Assembly (NCBI GenBank): GCA_018268715.1
Contig: JAFDVZ010000014.1
Coordinates: forward strand, 62,001-126,000
Reading direction: 5' to 3'
DNA length: 64,000 bases
Origin: Acidobacteriota bacterium
GTDB lineage: Bacteria > Acidobacteriota > Terriglobia > Bryobacterales > Bryobacteraceae
A model generated the notes under the pieces. The model was not told where the DNA came from. It saw only the letters and a program-made list of their open reading frames with translations, and made no database searches. Below are positions 44,601 to 51,778 of the stretch, piece after piece; the stretch's first letter is position 1, and each line of letters opens with the position of its first letter. The position numbers and the translations under genes were made by a program.

Positions 44601-45234
44601 CGCGAAGTGGATGCAGGCGGTGAACCTGCTGAACGCCTCCGATCCCGCGCCATTGCGCGAAATCTCCGATTCCGACGCTCCGCACCGCATCAACATCAGC
44701 GGCGTGTGGTCGTTGCCGTTTGGCAAGGGGCACAAACTACTCGGCGGCGCGGGCGGCGTGATGGACCGTCTGGTCGGCGGTTGGGAAGTCTCCGGCATCT
44801 GGAGCATCCAGAGCGGATTCCCTCTGCCCTGGGGCAACGTGATCTACTACGGCGATCCCAAGGATATCCTGCTGCCGGTCGGCCAGCGCTCGGTGGACCA
44901 TTGGTTCAACATCACGAACTTTGAAATGGCGTCCGCCAAGCAGTTGCTTTCCACCCAGCTCCGCACCTGGCCGTTCCGCTTTTCCACCCTCCGCGGACCG
45001 CGCCAGAACAACGTCGATCTCGCTCTCCTGAAGCAGACACGGATCGGCGAAGGCAAAAACATCGAGTTCCGCGCCGAGGCGCTGAATGCGGCGAACCATC
45101 CGCTGTTCCCCAATCCGAGCATGAGCCAGACGGTGGCGCAGACCGTCAAGGACACTGGATTCGGCCAGATCAGCGCGTCCACTCAGAGCAACTACGCGCG
45201 GCGCTTGCAGTTGAGCATTCGCTTCCTCTTCTAG
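41686..45234 (+). CDS. Oar-like TonB-dependent outer-membrane receptor
   Basis: 1182 residues from the ATG at 41686, with GAGGTG seven bases upstream; an in-frame GTG at 41677 is less likely. Signal peptide (LAFSLLFLLLGLCILNAQ), then a carboxypeptidase-regulatory-like Ig domain (~25-105, GTINGRITDQTGAVVPGASVTVTN read in parts). A plug domain follows (~115-235, with DITIDGAPTT and FGQTQGGVTNISIKSGTN), and the rest is a large beta barrel ending in an aromatic residue (LSIRFLF). This is the acidobacterial Oar type, abundant in these genomes and thought to import oligosaccharides or peptides with TonB energy. No SusD partner is present, as is usual for the type. Ends in a strong terminator. Confidence 0.92.
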   Translation: MKTKLAFSLLFLLLGLCILNAQDSRGTINGRITDQTGAVVPGASVTVTNSAIGLRTALTASGDGYYQASLLPPGLYTVEAVAPGFKKVVRDKIEVRVADRLEINLTLEIGAAEQSVTITAEAPQMNTESASLGTVVDAKRVAALPVSYGNPFLLIGLTAGVTYNGSTRLDRPFEPTHIVNFSMGGTSGLLNDITIDGAPTTSRANANQVTASYVPPTDIVQEFKVQTNTFDAQFGQTQGGVTNISIKSGTNNFHGSLNYGFQRPSFWANDFFLNKNGTPRPDFSFNRWGGSIGGPLNIPKLYNGKNKTFFLFGFEGLRDSRPRHDDTTNTVPTPAMHKGDFSALLAAGSSYQIYDPATRTGPVNGRYTQTAFPGNIIPASRFDPVGVKLLDMYPSTEKSQGDVTGLNNYLDAAVAEKAKYHNWTARVDQNISDRQRFYVRYSTYTRNSTYNNYFGDDSPFVGTQFWFYSKTGVVDHVATLSPTMVLDTRYSYNRFIRGSDGPAAGEGYDVTKLGFSSTYSSQILKSIARFPRINLTGYISNGFTGENRPTNNHTVSSTLTKAMGKQSIRTGFEFRIYQQADGFFSNAQTGQFTFDSTWTRGPLDNSSTSPGSIGQSVAALLLGLPGSGSIARSADYVEQSGSWGFFVQDDWKLTTKLTLNLGVRYEFETPLHERFNRSALGFDTTYTQPISAAAQTAYAAIYPKINGGFAQLPVSAFALNGGMTFAGLNGNNGNLYNTPKNNFMPRVGFAYQLNDRTVFRGGYGIFAGFLGQRRGDVQQNGFSQNTSMVLTKDSGLHWLTTLANPFPDGVSEARGAADGYQTYLGQGFTYFNQNPKLPVTNRWEVSLQRQLHGFVFEGAYVGSKTNHIEVTRNINALPGQYLSTMRTRDDTWNNYLSASISNPMYGLVPGNTQGTYTSTTISRQTLLSPFPAFGSNAINGTENTGFSWYHGLQLTAQRRFSKGYTVSTSYTYAKWMQAVNLLNASDPAPLREISDSDAPHRINISGVWSLPFGKGHKLLGGAGGVMDRLVGGWEVSGIWSIQSGFPLPWGNVIYYGDPKDILLPVGQRSVDHWFNITNFEMASAKQLLSTQLRTWPFRFSTLRGPRQNNVDLALLKQTRIGEGKNIEFRAEALNAANHPLFPNPSMSQTVAQTVKDTGFGQISASTQSNYARRLQLSIRFLF

Positions 45235-45243
45235 CCGTGCCTG

Positions 45244-45278
45244 GGGCGGACCTCTATGATGGGGTCCGCCCTCTTTAT
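45244..45278 (+). terminator. Rho-independent terminator after the TonB receptor
   Basis: GGGCGGACC (45244-45252) and GGTCCGCCC (45263-45271) pair perfectly around a 10-base loop and are followed by TCTTTAT. It lies ten bases after the receptor stop. Confidence 0.8.
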
Positions 45279-45322
45279 CCCTCCTTTCGATCCGGACCTT
45301 ACCCCCAGCCCCCTAGCCCGTA

Positions 45323-45393
45323 CCCGGTTCATCACCGCAGCCATGACTGAGCGAAGTATTCGCTGAATTCCCGTGCGAAAGTGGTGATCCGGG
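45323..45393 (+). ncRNA. Possible structured RNA or mRNA leader
   Basis: Outer arms CCCGGTTCATCACC (45323-45336) and GGTGATCCGGG (45383-45393) pair apart from a 3-base bulge, and enclose AGCGAA-GTA-TTCGCT (45350-45364), a perfect 6-bp hairpin. The ~71-base fold sits downstream of a terminator and 24 bases ahead of a small ORF with a Shine-Dalgarno sequence. No match to a riboswitch consensus that I know. Could be a leader, a small RNA or chance pairing in GC-rich DNA. Confidence 0.3.
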
Positions 45394-45416
45394 ACGATAA
45401 GCATCTCGGAGGACGA

Positions 45417-45662
45417 ATGCGCTGCCGCGAACATGCGAAGACGATCTTGTCAGCCTGGACCAAGGGGGATCGGGAGCGTGTAGGAATGCTCTTGGATCAA
45501 CCCATAGCCGACTCAGGTCCCCGCGCCTCAACGGCCGATGAGGAGGAACGCCGCGAATTGCTGATGGGCATCAAAGCCCGCCTGCGGAACTCCGACGATC
45601 GCGCGCCCGCCGCCGTAGTGTCCCTGCGCCTTTTGCGGCATCTCGCCGCTGCTCGAGGCTGA
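45417..45662 (+). CDS. Small hypothetical protein
   Basis: An 81-residue, charged, probably helical protein from the ATG at 45417. GGAGGA (45408-45413) lies just before it with short spacing, which is the best argument that it is translated. The sequence is rich in Arg and Glu (EEERRELLMGIKARL) and no family was recognised. It stands alone between the TonB receptor terminator and the Gfo/Idh gene and could equally be a chance open frame. Confidence 0.4.
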   Translation: MRCREHAKTILSAWTKGDRERVGMLLDQPIADSGPRASTADEEERRELLMGIKARLRNSDDRAPAAVVSLRLLRHLAAARG

Positions 45663-45685
45663 CGCCGCCGCCCGGCGAGTCTGCG

Positions 45686-45711
45686 CCTTAAGGACACTGA
45701 TATCCTTAAGG
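45686..45711. promoter_or_regulatory. Two CCTTAAGG palindromes ahead of the Gfo/Idh gene
   Basis: The 8-bp palindrome CCTTAAGG occurs at 45686-45693 and 45704-45711, centres 18 bases apart, ending three bases before the ATG at 45715. TATCCT (45701-45706) could be a -10 box with a leaderless start. The spacing suits a dimeric regulator bound to one DNA face. Confidence 0.5.
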
Positions 45712-45714
45712 TTT

Positions 45715-46995
45715 ATGCTCGACGACACTTCCCGCCGCAATTTTCTCAAGTCCGCTGGCGTGGCCCTGACCGCTGCTCCGGCCGTGGTGCCCGCCCTCGG
45801 CGCCGACAAGAAACTGAATATCGCCTGGATCGGGACAGGCACCCGCGGCAACTACCTCATGCAGCGGTTCTTCGCCGTCCCAGCGAACAAGGAAGAGGTG
45901 GATGTGGTGGCCGTGTGCGACGCCTACAAGGGCTACATCGCACGCTCCCGGGACCTCATCCAATCGAACGGCGGCAAGCCGCCCAAAACCTACGAGGACT
46001 ACCGTCAACTCCTCGCCGATCCGAGCATAGACGCAGTTGTGATCGCCACGCCCGAACACTTGCACTATCCGATGTTCATGGCCGCGATCAAGGCGGGTAA
46101 GAATGTATACGTCGAGAAACCGCTCGCGCACACCATCGAGGAAGGTGCCGAGATGGTCAAGGCCTGGCAGAAGTCCGGCAAAGTAGTCCAGGTGGGCACG
46201 CAGAACCGAAGCAACACGTTGTACCAGAAGGCCAAGGAGATGATCGCCCAGGGCATGATTGGCGACATCCACTACGTGCGCGCTTACTGGTATCGCAACT
46301 CGCTCGACACCGACCCCGCCTGGCGCTATGTGATTCCCCCCGACGCGAGCACCGACAATACCGCCTGGGACCGCTTTCAGGAAGGCGTCAAGAACAAGCG
46401 CGCCTTCGACAAGCAGCGCTTCTACCAGTGGCGGCTCTATTGGGATTACTCCGGCGGCATCTCGACCGACCTGCTGGTCCACCAGACCGATATCACCAAC
46501 TACGTCTGTGGCAAGACGGTTCCGCTCAGCTGCGCGGCGTCCGGCGGCATCTATCGCTGGACGCAGGACGACCGCGACGTGCCCGACACGTTCAGCGCGC
46601 TGTACGAGTACCCGGACAAGTTCCACATCAACTACAGCTCCTACTTCGGCAACGATCACTACGGCTACGGCGAGAACTTCATGGGCAACGAAGGGACCAT
46701 CGAGGTCCTGAACCGCCAGGTGCTCAACTTCTATCCCGAGACGTTCCGCGGCAAGGCCCCCGAGAAAATCAAGGCTCGCCAGGAGGTGCACATCGAACTG
46801 CCGGGCAACGATCACAAGGCCGTCGAGGCGCACATCCGTAACTTCGTCGAAGCCGTGCAGGGCAAGACCAAAGTGATCGCCGATCCCATCATCGGCCAGC
46901 AGGCCGCTGTCGGCGGGCACATGGCGACGCTCTCTTACCGCAATAACAAGAAGGTCTACTGGGACGACAAGACGCAGAAGTATCGTTTCTCGTAA
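45715..46995 (+). CDS. Tat-exported Gfo/Idh/MocA family oxidoreductase
   Basis: 426 residues. The N terminus carries a textbook Tat signal (SRRNFLKSAGVAL, then APAVVPALGA). An NAD(P)-binding Rossmann fold follows (IAWIGTGTRGNYL), the family motif EKPLAH near residue 137, and a C-terminal alpha/beta dimerisation and substrate domain with the His of LLVHQTDITNYV. Exported members of this family are common in acidobacteria and Planctomycetes and act on sugars or sugar-like compounds, often using a tightly held cofactor; the substrate is unknown. Single gene, ending in a hairpin at 47010-47037. Confidence 0.9.
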   Translation: MLDDTSRRNFLKSAGVALTAAPAVVPALGADKKLNIAWIGTGTRGNYLMQRFFAVPANKEEVDVVAVCDAYKGYIARSRDLIQSNGGKPPKTYEDYRQLLADPSIDAVVIATPEHLHYPMFMAAIKAGKNVYVEKPLAHTIEEGAEMVKAWQKSGKVVQVGTQNRSNTLYQKAKEMIAQGMIGDIHYVRAYWYRNSLDTDPAWRYVIPPDASTDNTAWDRFQEGVKNKRAFDKQRFYQWRLYWDYSGGISTDLLVHQTDITNYVCGKTVPLSCAASGGIYRWTQDDRDVPDTFSALYEYPDKFHINYSSYFGNDHYGYGENFMGNEGTIEVLNRQVLNFYPETFRGKAPEKIKARQEVHIELPGNDHKAVEAHIRNFVEAVQGKTKVIADPIIGQQAAVGGHMATLSYRNNKKVYWDDKTQKYRFS

Positions 46996-47009
46996 GCCCG
47001 CTTCGCAAG

Positions 47010-47037
47010 CCGGTCCGGACGTCGCCGTTCGGACCGG
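47010..47037 (+). terminator. Hairpin after the Gfo/Idh gene
   Basis: CCGGTCCG (47010-47017) pairs perfectly with CGGACCGG (47030-47037), and the stem can extend inward by three pairs including a G-U. It is 15 bases after the stop. No T tract. Confidence 0.6.
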
Positions 47038-47047
47038 TCCACTCCGT

Positions 47048-47053
47048 TACAAT
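47048..47053 (+). promoter_or_regulatory. Candidate -10 box for the MBL-fold gene (leaderless)
   Basis: TACAAT ends nine bases before the ATG at 47062, with no Shine-Dalgarno in between and no clear -35. Suggests transcription starting at or near the ATG. Confidence 0.5.
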
Positions 47054-47061
47054 GGGCTCGC

Positions 47062-47967
47062 ATGAAACGGGCCGCTTCCTTGCTCGCCTTCCTCGTCCTG
47101 CTCGTCGTCGCCTTCTATCGGGACGCTTCCAGCCAGTCGAACCTCGTCCGCGAGATCGCGCCGGGCGTTTTCGTTCGCCTCGCCGAGCCCGACAAGAAGA
47201 TCATCGCCAACGCCGGCTGGGTCGTCTTCCGGGACTATGTGCTCGCCATCGACGCGAACTACCCTTGGGGCGCACGCCTAATTCTCGCCGACATCCGTCG
47301 CACGACGTCCAAGCCCATTCGATTCGTGTTTGACACTCACTACCACGCCGACCACGCCTTCGGAAACAGCCTGTTCGTGGATTCCGGCGCGGCGGTGGTG
47401 TGCACGGAGGACTGCATGGAGGAGTCACGCCGCAAGAACACTCCCGCCTGGAAGGGAGACAAGGGCGAAGCAGAGTTCGACCTGAAGCAGTGGCGGCTGG
47501 AACACCCCCAACTTGGGTTCACCAACCGCATGGTCTTCGACGATGGCGCACATCGTGTGGAACTCATCCCCATGGGGCCGGCGCACACCAGGGGTGACGC
47601 CATCGCCTACCTGCCCAAGGAGCGCATCGCGTTTACCGGCGACCTGTGCGGCACCCGGGCCGGCAATAACATGGCCGATCCCGACGCCGATCCCGAGAAC
47701 TGGGTGCGGAGCCTCGACCGGTTGAGCCGATTTGACATCGCCACCCTGGTCCCCGGCCACGGGCCCATCGGAGGCCACAATGCGATCGCTCCGCAGCGCC
47801 TGCTGTTCAGCACCATGATCGATGGGATCCGGGCTGGGATCGCGCGCGGCGAGTCCGCTGACCACATCGCCCAATCGCTCGACTTGACGGGCATCCACCC
47901 GAACGGCGAAGACGTCGCCCGCAATCAGGCATCCATCAAGGCGGTGTACGCGAAGCTTAGGAAGTAG
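47062..47967 (+). CDS. Secreted metallo-beta-lactamase-fold hydrolase
   Basis: 301 residues with a signal peptide (SLLAFLVLLVVAFYRDASS). The zinc motif is DTHYHADHAFGN (HxHxDH), followed by HTRGDAIAYLP with the next ligand His, FTGDLCG with the bridging Asp and PGHGPIGG with the last His. All MBL ligands appear present. The sequence resembles the quinoprotein-relay/B3-like periplasmic group rather than a true beta-lactamase, and the substrate cannot be assigned. Three bases separate a -10-like box and start region from the upstream hairpin zone; the stop is eight bases from the convergent HD-GYP gene. Confidence 0.85.
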   Translation: MKRAASLLAFLVLLVVAFYRDASSQSNLVREIAPGVFVRLAEPDKKIIANAGWVVFRDYVLAIDANYPWGARLILADIRRTTSKPIRFVFDTHYHADHAFGNSLFVDSGAAVVCTEDCMEESRRKNTPAWKGDKGEAEFDLKQWRLEHPQLGFTNRMVFDDGAHRVELIPMGPAHTRGDAIAYLPKERIAFTGDLCGTRAGNNMADPDADPENWVRSLDRLSRFDIATLVPGHGPIGGHNAIAPQRLLFSTMIDGIRAGIARGESADHIAQSLDLTGIHPNGEDVARNQASIKAVYAKLRK

Positions 47968-47974
47968 CCCATGG

Positions 47975-50434
47975 CTACGGTTTGGTCGCCGTTTCGCTCG
48001 CCTCGAGCGATTGGCCCAATCTCGCGAGCTCGCTTCCGAGCGGGGGCGCGCCCGCCTCCCGTTTATGCTGCGCCTTCTGTGAGTACATGCGCCGGTCGGA
48101 CTCGCCGAGCAGCGTTTCGGTGTCCGATCCGTGGTCCGGATAGAACGCCGCTCCGATGCTCACGCCGAGCACGGGCTCGTTGCAGATCTCTTCGCCAACC
48201 TGACGCACCATCTGCGCCAGTCGGTTGATCTTCGATTGCACCCGCTTCTCATCGGCGTTCGGGATCGTGACCACGAACTCGTCGCCACCCATGCGGGCCG
48301 CGTACTCGCCGCCGTGGCAGTCCTCCCTCAGGTGCCGGCTCACCACCTGCAACACCCGGTTCCCCACCAAGTGTCCGAACCTGTCGTTCACCTGCTTGAA
48401 ACCGTCCAGATCGCACACCAGCACCGCCACCCGCGTCTGCTCGCGAGCGGCGAACGACAGTTCGGCCTCCAGATGCATGAACAGCGAACTCGCGTTCGGC
48501 AGCAGCGTCAGCGCGTCGGTGGTGGCCTCGATCTTCGCCTGCTGATAGCGCAGCGCGTTCTCGATCGCCAGAGAAACCTTCGAGTTGATGGCCAGCAGCA
48601 CCCTCAGGTGGTCCCGCGAGAAGGCGTCCTTCTCGGCCTTGTACAATCCCACAACTCCGATGACTCCGCTCGCGGTCTCAAGCGGCACCCCGAGCGCCGA
48701 GCGCAGCGTGCTGAATTTCGTCGAATCGTGCAGGTAGCCCGGCTCCACCGAAGGGTTCCCGTTCAGGATCGGCTTCCGGTTCTCCGCCACCCATCCCGAC
48801 AGACCCTCTCCCAAGGGAATCTTCAGGGCGGAGAACAGTTTCTGGTTTTCACCGTTGACGTAGTGCGGGATCAGCAGGTCGTTCTCGAGGATATAGATAG
48901 CGATAGCGTCGTAGGGCGCGAGCGTCTTGATTCGAGCCGCCACCACCGAAAGCGTGTCGCCCAGGCTCAACGTCGTTCCGATGCTCTGGGTCAACTCGTA
49001 GAGCGACTGGACTTCCTGCCGCGCCGCCGCGATGGAGTTCACAAACGCGCCCTGGCCTTGTTCGGTCGCCGCGGGGCCGGAATCGCTCTGGAAGCCGCTG
49101 TCCGGCGATTCCCCACGCGTGATCTTCACGTCCACCGACAGCTTCTTGCTCTCTTCCACCGGTTCCGCCCACGCCTTCTGTTCAAGTTCCTGATACCGCT
49201 TCTCGAGCAGGTCCACCACCGCCGGATCGAAGCTCTTGCCCGATTCGCTCTTCACCACTTTGAGCGCCTCCTCGAGGGTCAGCGCCTTGCGGTACTGCCG
49301 GTCCGAGGCCAACGCGTCAAAGCAGTCGACGCAGGACAGAATGCGCGCCCCGAGCGGGATCTCCTCCCCCTTCAGCCCATCCGGATAGCCGGATCCATCC
49401 CATTTCTCATGGTGCGCCCGAACCACCGGAACCACCGGGTACGGGAAGTTGATCGTGGCCAGGATCTCGGCCCCCACCACCGGATGGATTTTCATCTTCT
49501 CAAACTCCTCCGGCGTCAGCCGGCCGGGCTTCGAGATAATGTAGTCGGGAACCGCCAGCTTCCCGATATCGTGCAGGATCGAGGCCGCCTGCAGCGCCTT
49601 CGTCTCGTTCTCGTCGAGCGCCAGGTCCTTGGCGAGCTCCCGCGCGTAGACCTGCACGCGGCGCAGGTGCGTGCCGGTGGTGTGGTCCTTGGTTTCGATG
49701 GCGAGCGCCAGCGCCTCGATGGTGCGCAAGTGCAGCGCCGCCATCTGCTCTGCGTACTCCTTCTCCCGCTCGAGTTGCCCCAGATACAACCGGTAGGAGC
49801 GGAAGATGACATACACCACCGGTAGGATGAATAGCGTCAGGCGCCAGTCGAAATAGTTGAAAAGATAGCGGATCAACGCCGTGATCGACGCCCCGATCAG
49901 ATAGTAGGGAAACGACCAGAAATAGCAGTCGCGCCAGATCGCAATGACATTCTTGCCTTCGGTCAGCGACACCACCCCCGCAATCGACATCGTATTCAGC
50001 AGGAAGTAGGTGCACGAGGCGAGCGCTAGGCGAAACGTCTTATCGGAGCCGAACATGTGTACGTCGTGATAGACGAAGTACGAGCCGGCAGAAGCCAGTG
50101 AAATGCTCGCCGCATTGAAGATCAAATGGATGGCCTTGGGACGCTTCTTGGCGTGCCACACGCTCTGCAACACCGTCGACAGCGCCGCGATCGCCACCGC
50201 CTCCCCCAAACTCAGTTCCGCGATGCCGATCAGGATGAAGACATAGCTCACCGACATCGTTCCCGTGATGCCGGGCAGACTCACCTTCAACCCCGCCGCA
50301 AACAGCGCGGCCAGCATATAGGCTCCGAGTCGCGAGGGATCCGCGATGCGCGAAATGGTGGCGGAATACGCGATCAGAGCCGTCGCTCCGGCAATGATCG
50401 CGCCGATATATGCTCGCGCCCGTATGGACAACAT
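47975..50434 (-). CDS. Membrane HD-GYP/GAF/GGDEF cyclic-di-GMP protein
   Basis: 819 residues. Residues ~1-215 form about eight membrane helices of a MASE-type sensor. They are followed by an HD-GYP phosphodiesterase domain (~225-410, with HDIGK at 288-292 and GSGYPDGL near 346), a GAF domain (~480-635), and a GGDEF domain (~645-795, intact GGDEF at 716-720, without an RxxD inhibitory site at the usual position). It could therefore both make and break cyclic di-GMP, with output set by membrane and GAF input. The order HD-GYP then GAF then GGDEF is uncommon. Divergent from a gene whose C terminus looks like a degenerate GGDEF. Confidence 0.9.
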   Translation of the reverse strand: MLSIRARAYIGAIIAGATALIAYSATISRIADPSRLGAYMLAALFAAGLKVSLPGITGTMSVSYVFILIGIAELSLGEAVAIAALSTVLQSVWHAKKRPKAIHLIFNAASISLASAGSYFVYHDVHMFGSDKTFRLALASCTYFLLNTMSIAGVVSLTEGKNVIAIWRDCYFWSFPYYLIGASITALIRYLFNYFDWRLTLFILPVVYVIFRSYRLYLGQLEREKEYAEQMAALHLRTIEALALAIETKDHTTGTHLRRVQVYARELAKDLALDENETKALQAASILHDIGKLAVPDYIISKPGRLTPEEFEKMKIHPVVGAEILATINFPYPVVPVVRAHHEKWDGSGYPDGLKGEEIPLGARILSCVDCFDALASDRQYRKALTLEEALKVVKSESGKSFDPAVVDLLEKRYQELEQKAWAEPVEESKKLSVDVKITRGESPDSGFQSDSGPAATEQGQGAFVNSIAAARQEVQSLYELTQSIGTTLSLGDTLSVVAARIKTLAPYDAIAIYILENDLLIPHYVNGENQKLFSALKIPLGEGLSGWVAENRKPILNGNPSVEPGYLHDSTKFSTLRSALGVPLETASGVIGVVGLYKAEKDAFSRDHLRVLLAINSKVSLAIENALRYQQAKIEATTDALTLLPNASSLFMHLEAELSFAAREQTRVAVLVCDLDGFKQVNDRFGHLVGNRVLQVVSRHLREDCHGGEYAARMGGDEFVVTIPNADEKRVQSKINRLAQMVRQVGEEICNEPVLGVSIGAAFYPDHGSDTETLLGESDRRMYSQKAQHKREAGAPPLGSELARLGQSLEASETATKP

Positions 50435-50632
50435 GCGCTACTTTCCGTATCGGCGCCAGGCAGTCCTTCCTTTACGACAGCGGATCCCTAGGGGCGCCGG
50501 TTCGGGAGAATCCCTGAGCTTAAGTCGGGTCAACACCCGGGAAAGTAGTACGGAAGTTTGGCGGCGGAATCAGTACGACGGGGCCGGAGGAGCTGAGACC
50601 GTTCTCCTATTCGTCGTCTCCAAGGTTCATCC

Positions 50633-50638
50633 TACAAT
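50633..50638 (+). promoter_or_regulatory. Candidate -10 box for the gene at 50651
   Basis: TACAAT ends 13 bases before the ATG, predicting a leader of only about five bases without a Shine-Dalgarno sequence. The -35 is not clear. Confidence 0.4.
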
Positions 50639-50650
50639 TGACTTGCCTGT

Positions 50651-51733
50651 ATGGATACGGGGCAGATTCTGCAGATCATCATCACGGTCGTGGTCCTGAT
50701 TGGCGTCGCGGCCGTCGCGCTTGTCTGCGACATCCTGAAGACCAGTAACGAACGTCTCCGGCGGATCAACCTGGAGCTCCGCGTCCGCCGCGACGAAGAA
50801 AAGCGCCGGACCGCGCTGGCCCTGGAGCAACTGCACCGTCTCCAGGCGGGTCCTGGCAAAGCTCTCCCGGAGGCGCCTTCCGCGCCGATCGCCGCGGCCT
50901 CCGCGTCGGAATGCCTGCCCCCGCCCACTGACTCGACGCCCCCCGCCCCGGCCGCGGGCTTTGCTCCGAACGGTTCGGCCGCCGCTCCCGCGCCCGCGCT
51001 TGCTCCCGAGTCCGTATCCCTCGCTGAACCTCCGTGTCCCATTGTCCGGGCCATCGCGCTCGCCACTCCCCAGGTTGCCCCGGCGTCGATCGCCGGCCCC
51101 CTGGCATCCAAGACCGGGGCGCCGACGATGTCCCACCGCCGGGACTGGGAGCAACTGCTGCGAAACTCCTCGCGACGCCGCGTTCCGCTCGAGCTTGCGC
51201 CGCCCCAAGCGCGTCACAAAGGCGAGCTGATTCCGTTTGAGTCCCTGCAACCCAGCCCGGAATCGTTCGGTCTTCCCGGTGGATTTCACCCCTACGCCGC
51301 GCTCGCCCACTTTCTGGACTCCCGGTCGCCGTTCCGCGGAATGGTGATGGCCGTCGGAGTGAACGGGGTTCCGGACCTGACGGCCGACGCCGCTCCGGAC
51401 GATACGCTGCTCGACGCCGTCGAGGACCTCCTGCGCGATCTTCTTGAGGCCCACGAGTTCTGCTCCCCCACCGGCCGCGGCCGCTTCGTCATCCTCACGC
51501 CGGATCGGGACGCCGCCGCTCAGCGCCGTTTTGACGCGGTGCTCGGGCAGCTTTGGAACTTCCAACTCCGCCGTGCCTTCGCCGGCGCTCAGTTGTTCCA
51601 CTGCGGAGGCTTCGAGGCCGACGGCGAGCCGCTGTCGAAGGGCGTGGCCGCCGCGGTCGCCCACATGGACGCCAACCGTGGCTCAACGGCGGCTCCGCAG
51701 CTCGAAACCGTTCGCCGGCGGCTGGCGGTCTGA
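50651..51733 (+). CDS. Membrane-anchored protein with degenerate GGDEF-like C terminus
   Basis: 360 residues. One N-terminal transmembrane helix (IIITVVVLIGVAAVALVCDIL), a charged helix, then a ~100-residue Pro/Ala-rich linker. The C-terminal ~150 residues resemble a GGDEF domain in secondary-structure order: FRGMVMAVGVNG, a helix LLDAVEDLLRDLLEAHEF, then GRGRFVILTPDRD where an active enzyme has GGDEFVV. The signature residues are therefore lost (GRGRF), so no cyclase activity is expected; it may bind or sense through the fold. Divergent from the intact HD-GYP/GAF/GGDEF protein. The GGDEF relation is my reading and needs a profile search. Confidence 0.6.
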   Translation: MDTGQILQIIITVVVLIGVAAVALVCDILKTSNERLRRINLELRVRRDEEKRRTALALEQLHRLQAGPGKALPEAPSAPIAAASASECLPPPTDSTPPAPAAGFAPNGSAAAPAPALAPESVSLAEPPCPIVRAIALATPQVAPASIAGPLASKTGAPTMSHRRDWEQLLRNSSRRRVPLELAPPQARHKGELIPFESLQPSPESFGLPGGFHPYAALAHFLDSRSPFRGMVMAVGVNGVPDLTADAAPDDTLLDAVEDLLRDLLEAHEFCSPTGRGRFVILTPDRDAAAQRRFDAVLGQLWNFQLRRAFAGAQLFHCGGFEADGEPLSKGVAAAVAHMDANRGSTAAPQLETVRRRLAV

Positions 51734-51778
51734 ACCTCCTAATTCTGTCGGCGCCGGTCTGCTATGTTGTAATAAATT

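Noticed and set aside
41845-44733. A 962-residue antisense open frame across the TonB receptor
   Set aside because: Low-complexity Gly/Val/Arg-rich translation typical of reversed third-codon bias; the receptor is clearly the gene.
48131-49825. A 564-residue plus-strand open frame inside the HD-GYP gene
   Set aside because: The minus strand encodes HDIGK, GYP and GGDEF motifs in order; this frame has none.
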